Origin: Candidatus Thalassarchaeum sp.
Lineage (GTDB): Archaea > Thermoplasmatota > Poseidoniia > Poseidoniales > Thalassarchaeaceae
Assembly: GCA_022451235.1 (NCBI GenBank)
Contig: JAKUOA010000010.1
Location: 1 to 47,976 of the forward strand
Reading direction: 5' to 3'
Length of the DNA: 47,976 nt
Below the pieces are notes generated by a model. It made no database searches and had not been told where the DNA came from. It saw nothing but the letters and a program-made list of their open reading frames with translations. A program made the translations under genes and the position numbers. Below, piece after piece: positions 33,150 through 40,696 of the stretch. Each line of letters begins with the position of its first letter. Position 1 is the stretch's first letter.

Positions 33150-33875
33150 GATATGGAAAAATATAGCCATTAACGCACCAGATAGCGTTGCAAGGAAGTT
33201 TACAGTGTGCTTTCCGATTATCCCTTTATTCTCAAATAAGGCTCCTAAAATGGAGTCGACTTGGCAACCAAGCCAACCGATTGATGTAACAACTACCATC
33301 ATAGTCAATAGAGGAATTTCAACATCAGTAATTGAAGCAAGACTAACTGACAATAATGCAATCATTACTGCACCACCTAATGCTGCAAATGTACCAGTCA
33401 ATGACATACCTCCATTGGTTCCTGCAGGCACGGCTTCTAGATTGATGATGCTTCTAGTTCTAGAGTCCAGACTACCTATTTCCGATGCTAAGGTGTCGGA
33501 GGCGGCTACAGAAATTGATGCGCAAGCCGCCAAGTAAGCCCACTCTGGTTGATCTAGTGCGAAATTTGCGATTGCGACTAGTGAAGCCACACCACCATTG
33601 GCCATTACATTCCGCCAACCACGGGCTCCTTTGTTCTCCTCTGCTAATCTCAGAGCAGCCTTTTCTTCATACTTCCACAAAGTAGCTAATGAGCCGACTG
33701 CAAGGAATGAAATTAGAATTGTTAACCACGTCCAATGACCAAACAAAGATACTGTCAGGCCTACAATTGCAGCGGCAATTAATCCAGTTGTATTGAGCAT
33801 TCCACGTACTGCCGACAGCATCATCAAGCCGAATACTAGTCCGACAGAAATCATCTGGTCACTTGTGGGGTCCAT
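33138..33875 (-). CDS. DUF92/VTE6-like integral membrane protein
   Basis: A 245-residue protein with about six to seven hydrophobic helices. It contains the DUF92 signature SVAASDTLASEIGSLDSRTR followed by VPAGTNGGMSLTGTFAALGG. DUF92 proteins include plant VTE6, a phytyl-phosphate kinase of tocopherol synthesis, and cyanobacterial relatives. In archaea a role in polyprenyl- or phytyl-phosphate metabolism, useful for isoprenoid lipids, is a reasonable inference but unproven. The gene is followed by a stop-codon hairpin and by the redoxin-like membrane-protein gene 100 nt later. Confidence 0.88.
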   Translation of the reverse strand: MDPTSDQMISVGLVFGLMMLSAVRGMLNTTGLIAAAIVGLTVSLFGHWTWLTILISFLAVGSLATLWKYEEKAALRLAEENKGARGWRNVMANGGVASLVAIANFALDQPEWAYLAACASISVAASDTLASEIGSLDSRTRSIINLEAVPAGTNGGMSLTGTFAALGGAVMIALLSVSLASITDVEIPLLTMMVVVTSIGWLGCQVDSILGALFENKGIIGKHTVNFLATLSGALMAIFFHIRFL

Positions 33876-33929
33876 GTCCTACCCTACCATTACGACGTCA
33901 GAGGGTGATGAAGGATTCCCCAATGCGAC

Positions 33930-35513
33930 TTATGTCGCAGGTAGAGAACGTACCCCTTTGAATATACCACGAGCGAGAATTAGTAAAATAATAATTAGAA
34001 TTGCAACCCAAGCCAGATTTAGCATAAACACTCCACCCCATCCGAGCCCAATTAACTCGCCTAATTTCTCAATACTAACCAAAGTACCGTTCCAAAATGC
34101 ATGTCCTCCAATTGCGATACCCAAGCAAGTCAGAACATTTTTTGGAGGTAATATTCTGAATCCATATTCTTTCCTTAGATTTGCAGCATCCCACGATGTG
34201 ACCAATGCATTGCTGACTTCTATCGTCTCTACACCCGCGGCATCGATTGCTTTCCCTGTTTTTTTGTCGATTAATTTCCAATTAGACTCGACCTCGTCTT
34301 TTGCCATAATTTCTTCAAAGGTCGGCCTAAATTCATCAAAGCCTGAATAGTCTCCATCACCATCTATGTCAAATCCTAGATTTTCTGCGTAGTCGACTGA
34401 CTTTATGCTAAATCGATTAATCAGCCACTTCATTCGCTTATCTGCATCTGTAGTTTGTGAGAAATAGCCTAACCCAAATCCTGAGACTCCTGTCCACAAC
34501 CCATGTGCGGGAATTGAACCAACACCTCTCATTAGTGCTGTTAGGGTTAGAGAAGGAGCGCCACCGAAGACGCTTCCCAAGATATAGGCAAGATTCTCAA
34601 TTAATGCAAATCCTAATCCAACGGTAAATCCAACTTGGAATCCTTTTTTTGCATTACGGATATAAGGTAAAAACAAACATACTGCTAATAATTTGAAAAT
34701 CTCTTCCCCTAATGGTGCACTAATTGTTGCGGTCAAAGCCATTACAGTAGAATCCGAAAGCCCACTTTGAAAAAATCCGATAAATCGGGGGAAGAAGAAA
34801 CTGTTGACAATTAATGCAGGAAGAGCTGAAGCCATTCCAGCAATCATCCAGGCTTCAGCGTCCCTTCTCTTAGTCGGTAAACCAATTATTTTCGCGGAGG
34901 TCGCCCACCAGGCAAATACAGGTATAGAAAATGCCGCTATAGAAAGAAGTAGAACGGGGATGAAAGAAAGGAGGTAAACAATGGAAAGGAAATCCTCATC
35001 ACCCGATGCAAGCGATAGAACTAATGGAATGGATAACATTACGCCAATTACCAATATTGCAATGAAAGCACCCCATACCTGACCTAGGGGTGGCATGTCG
35101 AGAGTCGAATCGTCTGTAATCACAAAACGCTGGAAGATTGTTGGGTTAGGAGTCTTGAGAGAACCTCCCTCTGGTAAGGGATGGTGATTTTTTCCTAAGG
35201 GGTCTGGCGTCGCCATCCTAACATGAACTAACTTAGGCCTATGCAGGAAAATTAGGAACGGAAGAGGAATTAGGGAACAAATAGCACCTAAACCGGTAAT
35301 CACGACTTCCCTGTAGATTAAACCAGCAATAACAGAACTAAGACCAAACCAAATCAAGATAAACGCAAGAATCACTGTCCCCAGCATTCTCCAGTAATTT
35401 TTCCATGGCTTACTTTTTGTTGCCAATTGTATGTTCCCGGGTGCTTGGGTTAGAGGCACTGGATCTTCCAGCAAATACCTCTTTCCAGTTGCATCTGTGA
35501 CTATCCTAGACAT
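33930..35513 (-). CDS. PrsW-type intramembrane protease with EF-hand-like insertion
   Basis: A 527-residue membrane protein with about ten helices. The PrsW family motifs are present: EEIFK (270-274), GFALIEN (301-307), MRGVGSIPAHGLW (328-340) and a final GGHAFWNG (469-476). PrsW cleaves membrane proteins such as anti-sigma factors in bacteria; archaeal substrates are unknown. Between motif 3 and motif 4 lies an insertion of about 105 hydrophilic residues (355-458) with a calcium-binding-like loop, DIDGDGDYSGFD (382-393). A cytoplasmic N-terminal stretch with two helices precedes the core. The ATG start at 35513 has no strong ribosome binding site. Confidence 0.85.
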   Translation of the reverse strand: MSRIVTDATGKRYLLEDPVPLTQAPGNIQLATKSKPWKNYWRMLGTVILAFILIWFGLSSVIAGLIYREVVITGLGAICSLIPLPFLIFLHRPKLVHVRMATPDPLGKNHHPLPEGGSLKTPNPTIFQRFVITDDSTLDMPPLGQVWGAFIAILVIGVMLSIPLVLSLASGDEDFLSIVYLLSFIPVLLLSIAAFSIPVFAWWATSAKIIGLPTKRRDAEAWMIAGMASALPALIVNSFFFPRFIGFFQSGLSDSTVMALTATISAPLGEEIFKLLAVCLFLPYIRNAKKGFQVGFTVGLGFALIENLAYILGSVFGGAPSLTLTALMRGVGSIPAHGLWTGVSGFGLGYFSQTTDADKRMKWLINRFSIKSVDYAENLGFDIDGDGDYSGFDEFRPTFEEIMAKDEVESNWKLIDKKTGKAIDAAGVETIEVSNALVTSWDAANLRKEYGFRILPPKNVLTCLGIAIGGHAFWNGTLVSIEKLGELIGLGWGGVFMLNLAWVAILIIILLILARGIFKGVRSLPAT

Positions 35514-35526
35514 GGAATCACCCTAG

Positions 35527-35593
35527 TGCCGCTCAGATCGCCCATCACTCGCGACGCCCAAGGCATCCGGTGCGGTTCCTCATCACAGCGACA
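35527..35593 (-). ncRNA. Weak candidate C/D-box guide RNA upstream of the PrsW gene
   Basis: The minus-strand segment begins TGTCGC-T-GTGATGA (C box at 35580-35586) and ends CTGA-GCGGCA (D box at 35533-35536). TGTCGC pairs with GCGGCA through six base pairs including one wobble. Overall length (67 nt) and the 43-nt interior suit an archaeal C/D RNA, but no good internal D' box or C' box at the right spacing is found. It may instead be a GC-rich 5' leader. Confidence 0.25.
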
Positions 35594-35636
35594 AGACTCG
35601 GTAGGTGGCGTCCCATATGAGGTTCAGCCCTAATCT

Positions 35637-35831
35637 CTAGCTTGAACCCATGATTGCCCCGCAGGCGCCACAATACAACTCAACTCGATCATTATCCTTC
35701 TGCATCGACCACTCCCCACATGCAGGACAGGGTGGAAGGCCCTTTTCACTAGGGGCTACTCTAGGGCCTGTTCGGCGCTTTTTTTTGCGAGGGATATACC
35801 ATCCGCCCTTGGGTTTTCTGACCTTCGGCAT
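35637..35831 (-). CDS. Small zinc-ribbon protein
   Basis: A 64-residue basic protein if started at the ATG at 35831 (MPKVRKPKGGWYIPRKKKRR); two upstream starts at 35852 and 35867 would add 7 or 12 residues. The C-terminal half holds two CxxC pairs (CPACGEWSMQ and YCGACGAIMG), a zinc-ribbon pattern like those of small nucleic-acid-binding or transcription-related archaeal proteins. The N-terminal half is rich in Lys and Arg. No specific family is recognised. It lies upstream of the PrsW gene in the same direction. Confidence 0.65.
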   Translation of the reverse strand: MPKVRKPKGGWYIPRKKKRRTGPRVAPSEKGLPPCPACGEWSMQKDNDRVELYCGACGAIMGSS

Positions 35832-35916
35832 ACTATCGACTAGACTCGACATAATGGCGTCTCTCAAGACACTTATGCACCGTTGATGTGAAGTGTTTGT
35901 TCAACTCCGGAGAGAT

Positions 35917-36855
35917 ATGGATTGCGTGGTGATTGGAGCTGGTGTATCCGGTCTGTCATCCGCAATTCGGTTGTTGGAGGCTGGCCATAATGTTCGAGTT
36001 ATGGCTAGAAAATTTTCACCGGAGTTAGTTTCAGATACTGCTGCAGCATTGTGGTATCCATTTTTAGCTCACCCTGTTGAAAAAACCGACCGGTGGGCAG
36101 CCGAAACTTACACTGAATTGATGAGATTAGGGGAGGCCGAACCTAGTTCCGGAATCACGATGAGATTTGGCAGGGAATATCTGCGTGAAGTTGTGGAACT
36201 TCCAGGTTGGAGGGATGATATAACTCACTTTCGAGTGCTAAGCTCGAATGAAATTCCCGAAGGTTGGATTTTTGGATGGGAGTTTGAATCGCCAATCATA
36301 GAAATGCATCACTACATGCCTTGGTTGTTACAACGCACACGTGATTTGGGTGGAATCATCGAAGAAAAAGCTGTAGAAGATTTAGCCGAAATTTCAGCAG
36401 AGGTTATTGTCAATTGTAGCGGCATTGGAGCTAGAGAACTATGTCAAGACACAGAGGTTAAACCGGTTCGTGGTCAAATTATTTACATTAATCAAGACCC
36501 AGGATTTGGCCGGTTTGACCAACAACCCGAGACCCTGACCTACACCATACCTAGAAGAGATTGTACAGTACTTGGAGGAACTGCTCAAAGTGATGACTGG
36601 AGCCTTGAATTACGTGATTCTGACCGTGAAACAATCCTACAAAAATGTGAAGCGGTGTGGCCAGAACTTGACCGTAGCAAGATTATCGGGGAATCTGTGG
36701 GGCTTCGTCCTTCAAGAAGTGAAGTTCGTCTAGAATCCGAGAAAGTAAATGGCACCTTGATAATCCATAATTATGGACACGGAGGGGCAGGAGTGACCCT
36801 TTCTTGGGGTTGTGCTGACGAGGTAGCTAGGATGCTATCTAGTAAGATGACTTAG
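35917..36855 (+). CDS. D-amino-acid oxidase family FAD enzyme
   Basis: A 312-residue flavoenzyme. The N-terminal FAD-binding Rossmann motif is VVIGAGVSGLSSAIRLLEAG. The segment DTAAALWYPFLAHP and the C-terminal signature IIHNYGHGGAGVTLSWGCA match D-amino-acid oxidase closely. The family oxidises D-amino acids to 2-oxoacids, ammonia and hydrogen peroxide; ammonia could feed the facing glutamine synthetase (inference). The start at 35917 is preferred because GGAGAG lies just upstream. The 3' end overlaps the convergent glutamine synthetase by 17 nt. D-aspartate oxidase is a close alternative. Confidence 0.87.
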   Translation: MDCVVIGAGVSGLSSAIRLLEAGHNVRVMARKFSPELVSDTAAALWYPFLAHPVEKTDRWAAETYTELMRLGEAEPSSGITMRFGREYLREVVELPGWRDDITHFRVLSSNEIPEGWIFGWEFESPIIEMHHYMPWLLQRTRDLGGIIEEKAVEDLAEISAEVIVNCSGIGARELCQDTEVKPVRGQIIYINQDPGFGRFDQQPETLTYTIPRRDCTVLGGTAQSDDWSLELRDSDRETILQKCEAVWPELDRSKIIGESVGLRPSRSEVRLESEKVNGTLIIHNYGHGGAGVTLSWGCADEVARMLSSKMT

Positions 36856-37846
36856 TGGTAGTGATTACGACTGCGCCAATCTTGTAGGGATCCCCATTAG
36901 ACGATGGGCGTCTGTCTTCTAATCGGCCCTTCCAACCATCTTCGATTGTACCGATTGGAATTCGAATTGAGGCCCCTCTATCTGATACTCCGTAGGAGAA
37001 TTCGTGTATGCTTTGAGTCTCATGAAGACCGGTTAGCCTTTGCTCGTTGTGAGCCCCATAGACATCGATATGCTTCTTGATATTCTGACCGAAGGCCTCG
37101 CATATCTGACTCATGAGCTCCTCTCCACCTTCATCTCTCATCCTTCCGTCACTAAAGTTGACATGCATTCCTGAACCGTTCCAGTCAGTAGCACCAAGTG
37201 GCTTTGGATGCCATTCTATTGAAAGGCCATATTTCTCAGCATTCCTTTCTGCCAGATATCTGGATACCCAAATCTGATCTCCTGCTTCCTTGGCCCCCTT
37301 AGCGAAGATCTGGTATTCCCACTGTCCAACTGCAACTTCGGCGTTTATTCCTTCGACATTTAATCCGGCATCCAGGCACATATCCAGGTGCGCCTCTATA
37401 ATGTCCCTGCCAAATGTATTCTTTCCACCGACTGAACAGTAGAACTGTCCTTGAGGTGTTTGATCGCGAGGGAAACCTAGAGGTAGATTGGTCTCTGGAT
37501 CCCACAGGAAGTACTCTTGCTCATATCCGAACCAGAAGTCGTCATCATCCCCCTCTATTGTTGCCCTTCCATTGGAGGCATGAGGAGTTCCATCAGCATT
37601 CATCACTTCGCACATGACCAAGAATCCGTTTATTCTGTCAGGATCAGGACAAATAAATACAGGCTTCAGTAGACAATCAGAATCTCCCCCTTCTGCCTGA
37701 AGTGTGGATGAACCATCGAATGACCACATTGGGCACTCTTCCACGGTTCCTCCAAAATTTGATCTAATCATCGTCTTGCTTCGCATGCTCTGTGTAGGTT
37801 CATATCCATCTAACCAGATGTACTCAAGTTTGGCCTTAACGTCCAT
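36839..37846 (-). CDS. glnII: Glutamine synthetase, type II (eukaryote-like)
   Basis: A 335-residue enzyme joining ammonia to glutamate with ATP. The shape is type II, not the longer type I usual in archaea: LEYIWLDGYEP at the start, the FDGSST loop, FWFGYEQEYFLWDPE, VGQWEYQIF, WNGSGMHVNFSDGRMR and DRGASIRIPI. Type II is found in eukaryotes and some bacteria, so transfer into this lineage is a likely history (inference). It stands alone behind an AT-rich promoter region with inverted repeats, in keeping with nitrogen control. Its 3' end overlaps the D-amino-acid oxidase gene. Confidence 0.93.
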   Translation of the reverse strand: MDVKAKLEYIWLDGYEPTQSMRSKTMIRSNFGGTVEECPMWSFDGSSTLQAEGGDSDCLLKPVFICPDPDRINGFLVMCEVMNADGTPHASNGRATIEGDDDDFWFGYEQEYFLWDPETNLPLGFPRDQTPQGQFYCSVGGKNTFGRDIIEAHLDMCLDAGLNVEGINAEVAVGQWEYQIFAKGAKEAGDQIWVSRYLAERNAEKYGLSIEWHPKPLGATDWNGSGMHVNFSDGRMRDEGGEELMSQICEAFGQNIKKHIDVYGAHNEQRLTGLHETQSIHEFSYGVSDRGASIRIPIGTIEDGWKGRLEDRRPSSNGDPYKIGAVVITTTKSSY

Positions 37847-38075
37847 AGGAGATGCCGAATAATCTACGGTTAATATATTTCACGATGTGTTCAATATATC
37901 GAATAAATAATATTCAATAATTCACTATTGAATGTATAAACTATACAATTGAATAATTATTATACAAAATATTATTTTTTCGTCTAACAATTATTTCCAA
38001 AAAGCAGTTCTTATTGGCAAACGAATAACGATTGACATATTGTATCCCTAATCGGCTAGTAGTAAGCAGATTGAA
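37847..38075. promoter_or_regulatory. AT-rich divergent promoter region with inverted repeats
   Basis: This 229-nt region separates glnII (minus) and the MFS gene (plus) and is far richer in A and T than its surroundings. A TATA-like AAATATATTAA on the minus strand (about 37870-37880) would place the glnII start of transcription a few bases from the ATG, i.e. nearly leaderless. Inverted repeats include ATTCAATA (37912-37919) with TATTGAAT (37926-37933), and GTATA (37934-37938) with TATAC (37942-37946). These look like operator sites. No gene is seen here. Confidence 0.5.
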
Positions 38076-39350
38076 ATGTGGCTTTTTGTGCGTTTTGTTG
38101 TGAGTTTAGCCGATGCATGGAAGATAACGGATTTTCGCCGTTTATTGATTGGGAACGGCGTCAACATGCTAGGCAGTTCAATATTCATCATTGGCATGGG
38201 GTGGACCATTGCCGAAGTTGGTGGGCCCAAGGCCTATGGAATGGTCTTCACTGCCTACTTTCTGGGACACCTTCCTTTACTTCTTTACGGAGGTATGGTA
38301 GTAGACAGGATGCCTCGAAGAACTGTTGCTCTCATCTCAGATTTATCCCAAGCGGTACTAGTCGCATTAGCGATGTTTGCATTGATGGCTGGCTTCGATG
38401 TGATCAATACTCTACTCGTAATCACATTCCTTACCGGAGGCGCCGGTGCCTTCTCGATTCCTGCCATTGGAGCCTTAGTTCCTGACCTAGTTGAAGAAGA
38501 AATTCTACCTCAGGCTAACGCCCTTAGAGGAGTTGCCATGACATTAGCTTGGATGTTGGGTCCACTCATTGGAGGATTCACAGTAGAACGGTGGGGGATT
38601 GAGGTATGCCTATTCCTTGATGTACTAACCTTCCTCTTTAGTGGAGCCGTTTTGTGGACTATATCAGAAGTACCTATTCAGAGGGAAAACGATGCTGAGA
38701 GTCTGAAGGAAGAAGTGGCCGAAGCGTGGGCTTTTGTCAAAACCCAGCCATGGCTATTTGCTGGAATCGCTATGTTCATGATTTGGCATATCGGTGACTC
38801 GGCGATAGAAATAGGAATTCCGTTCATAGTTGAGAACAAAGGGCTTGGAGCAAAGGAATTCGGAATCTTCGGTGCGGTTGGTGCAGGGGGTGCGATGATT
38901 GGTTCATTGTTAGCTGGCATAAGACCTATACCGCAAAAAACCAGGGGTCTAGTCTTCTACGTGCTGATAGGTGGCATCGCATGGTGTATGCTGATGTGGG
39001 CGATGCCTATACCATTCCTGTTGATACTAGTATTCGTTCTTATCGAGGGTATTCTAGGAGGGACCCTCGGAGTGATTTGGAGAACTACTATGTCGGATAG
39101 TGTGGACCAACACCTGAGGGGTAGAGTCAATTCCCTTGATGCGATTGGTTCTCTAATTTTCATTCCGTTTGCACCTCTAATGGGTGGTTGGATGATTGAG
39201 ACTACCAACGTTCTGACTACCTTTGCACTAGCTGTCTCTGTAATGGTCCTCACAACGATGGCGGGCTTAATCGTCCCCTCTTTCAGAAGGTTCGAGAGGA
39301 TTGACACTGACTTATTTCCAATCAAGGATTCTCGAACTCAATCTGACTAA
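38076..39350 (+). CDS. Major facilitator superfamily transporter
   Basis: A 424-residue protein with about twelve hydrophobic helices in two halves separated by a charged loop (about 202-220). It has a typical MFS loop 2-3 (GGMVVDRMPRRTVALISDL) and the corresponding second-half stretch (WRTTMSDSVDQHLRGRVNSL) common in the MFS_3 exporter group, which includes enterobactin and macrolide exporters. Substrate unknown. The start ATG has no clear ribosome binding site and may be leaderless. Its 3' end overlaps the convergent gene by 29 nt. Confidence 0.87.
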   Translation: MWLFVRFVVSLADAWKITDFRRLLIGNGVNMLGSSIFIIGMGWTIAEVGGPKAYGMVFTAYFLGHLPLLLYGGMVVDRMPRRTVALISDLSQAVLVALAMFALMAGFDVINTLLVITFLTGGAGAFSIPAIGALVPDLVEEEILPQANALRGVAMTLAWMLGPLIGGFTVERWGIEVCLFLDVLTFLFSGAVLWTISEVPIQRENDAESLKEEVAEAWAFVKTQPWLFAGIAMFMIWHIGDSAIEIGIPFIVENKGLGAKEFGIFGAVGAGGAMIGSLLAGIRPIPQKTRGLVFYVLIGGIAWCMLMWAMPIPFLLILVFVLIEGILGGTLGVIWRTTMSDSVDQHLRGRVNSLDAIGSLIFIPFAPLMGGWMIETTNVLTTFALAVSVMVLTTMAGLIVPSFRRFERIDTDLFPIKDSRTQSD

Positions 39351-39675
39351 TATCAACTTCAAACCATTTCTTGTAATATTCATACTGCAGCCTGACTGCA
39401 AATATCAAAAGAAGTATGTAAATTGTCCAAGCGGCTGCTGAGCGACCCATGTAAATTGGTAATTCTATCAGAATTAATCCGTTGAATATGATGCAAGAAA
39501 TAATGTACAAAACGCGACCCAGTGTACGAAATACACCCTCTCCCTCTTGAGCCATAACACGCTTAATTCTATTATCTCGCCAATCATCTATGGCTTTTTT
39601 TATACGCCAAAATGCCGCTTCTGATTCCTGTTGCTTGTCAATAAACAAGTCAGCATCTTCCGGACTCTCTTCCAC
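39322..39675 (-). CDS. Small two-helix membrane protein of unknown function
   Basis: A 117-residue protein. The first 45 residues are hydrophilic, with an acidic start (EESPEDADLF) and a charged helix (KKAIDDWRDNRIKRVMAQEG). Two hydrophobic helices follow (about 55-73 and 80-97), then a short C-terminal part. No family is recognised. It lies immediately downstream of the peptide-transporter operon in the same direction (36 nt gap) and could be cotranscribed with it. Confidence 0.6.
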   Translation of the reverse strand: MEESPEDADLFIDKQQESEAAFWRIKKAIDDWRDNRIKRVMAQEGEGVFRTLGRVLYIISCIIFNGLILIELPIYMGRSAAAWTIYILLLIFAVRLQYEYYKKWFEVDISQIEFENP

Positions 39676-39711
39676 AAATGGCGGAACAGATTCAACGCAA
39701 AGTGATTTTGT

Positions 39712-40692
39712 TCATATTTCGGTGCAACATGGGCATGGTTGGACCCAATGATTAGGTGCGACTTCGACTAGAGATAAATCTAAGTCGATACTATCAGGAT
39801 ATTTTGGGTGATTTACTCTGTGGCCGAATGCACATCCAGGTGGAGGATTAACTGGTGAAGGAACGTCTCCGCTGAGCACCTCCCTATCGACTACTGAACT
39901 TGGGTCTGGTTTGGGTATTGCAGAAATTAGTGCTTTTGTATATGCATGCTTAGGATTGTTGTAAATTTCATCTGCATCCGCCATCTCTACTATCTTTCCA
40001 AGGTACATCACTGCGACTCTATCTGAAATATGACGTACAACAGCAAGATCGTGGGCTATGAACACAAAAGTTAGCGACCTCTCCTTTTGTATCGCTTGTA
40101 GTAAATTCAGAACCTGAGCCTGTACACTAACATCTAGTGCGCTAGTTGGTTCATCCAGAAGGATAAATTCAGGGTCCAGAGAAAGTGCTCTAGCGAGAGC
40201 AATTCGCTGTTTCTGCCCTCCCGAAAACTCATGAGGGAAACGTGTCATGTGATTAGATTTCAAGCCGACGATTTCGAGTAATTCACCCACTTTCTTGGTC
40301 AATTCGGCCCCATCTGCTAATCCATTAACAATCAAGGGTTCACCAATTATCGAACGTACTGACATTCTAGGATTCATTGAGCCGCCGGGGTCTTGGAATA
40401 CAATTTGCATCTTCCTGCGTAACTCAGCATTTTTCATGTCCTGAATATTAGAACCTGAATAATGGATTGTTCCCTCTGTAATGGGTATCAATCGTAAAAT
40501 CAAACGGCCAAGGGTTGTTTTACCACAGCCCGATTCTCCAACCACGCCAAAGACCTCTCCTCTTTTGATTGTGAAATCCACACCGTCAACAGCCCTAACA
40601 TGAGCTTTTGCCGAAGAAAACATACCCGATTTAATAGGGAAATATTTCTTCAGGTTTTTTGCCTCGATGAGTATTTCCTCTTGGTCAGACAT
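39712..40692 (-). CDS. dppF: Peptide ABC transporter ATPase, DppF/OppF-like
   Basis: A 326-residue nucleotide-binding subunit that drives peptide uptake by hydrolysing ATP. Walker A is GESGCGKTT, the Q loop is [17 protein letters not shown], the signature is [15 protein letters not shown] and Walker B is [12 protein letters not shown], followed by an H-loop His. The C-terminal oligopeptide-type extension ends in CPCC. The ATG at 40692 is chosen because it lies four bases after the DppD stop (TGAACAAATG); an upstream in-frame start would overlap DppD. Unlike its partner, it has no insertions and normal length. Confidence 0.93.
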   Translation of the reverse strand: MSDQEEILIEAKNLKKYFPIKSGMFSSAKAHVRAVDGVDFTIKRGEVFGVVGESGCGKTTLGRLILRLIPITEGTIHYSGSNIQDMKNAELRRKMQIVFQDPGGSMNPRMSVRSIIGEPLIVNGLADGAELTKKVGELLEIVGLKSNHMTRFPHEFSGGQKQRIALARALSLDPEFILLDEPTSALDVSVQAQVLNLLQAIQKERSLTFVFIAHDLAVVRHISDRVAVMYLGKIVEMADADEIYNNPKHAYTKALISAIPKPDPSSVVDREVLSGDVPSPVNPPPGCAFGHRVNHPKYPDSIDLDLSLVEVAPNHWVQPCPCCTEI

Positions 40693-40696
40693 TTGT

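Noticed and set aside
35527-35593. Resemblance of the PrsW leader to the start of 23S rRNA (GGATGCCTTGG)
   Set aside because: Only about eleven bases match and the following sequence diverges, so an rRNA fragment is not supported.
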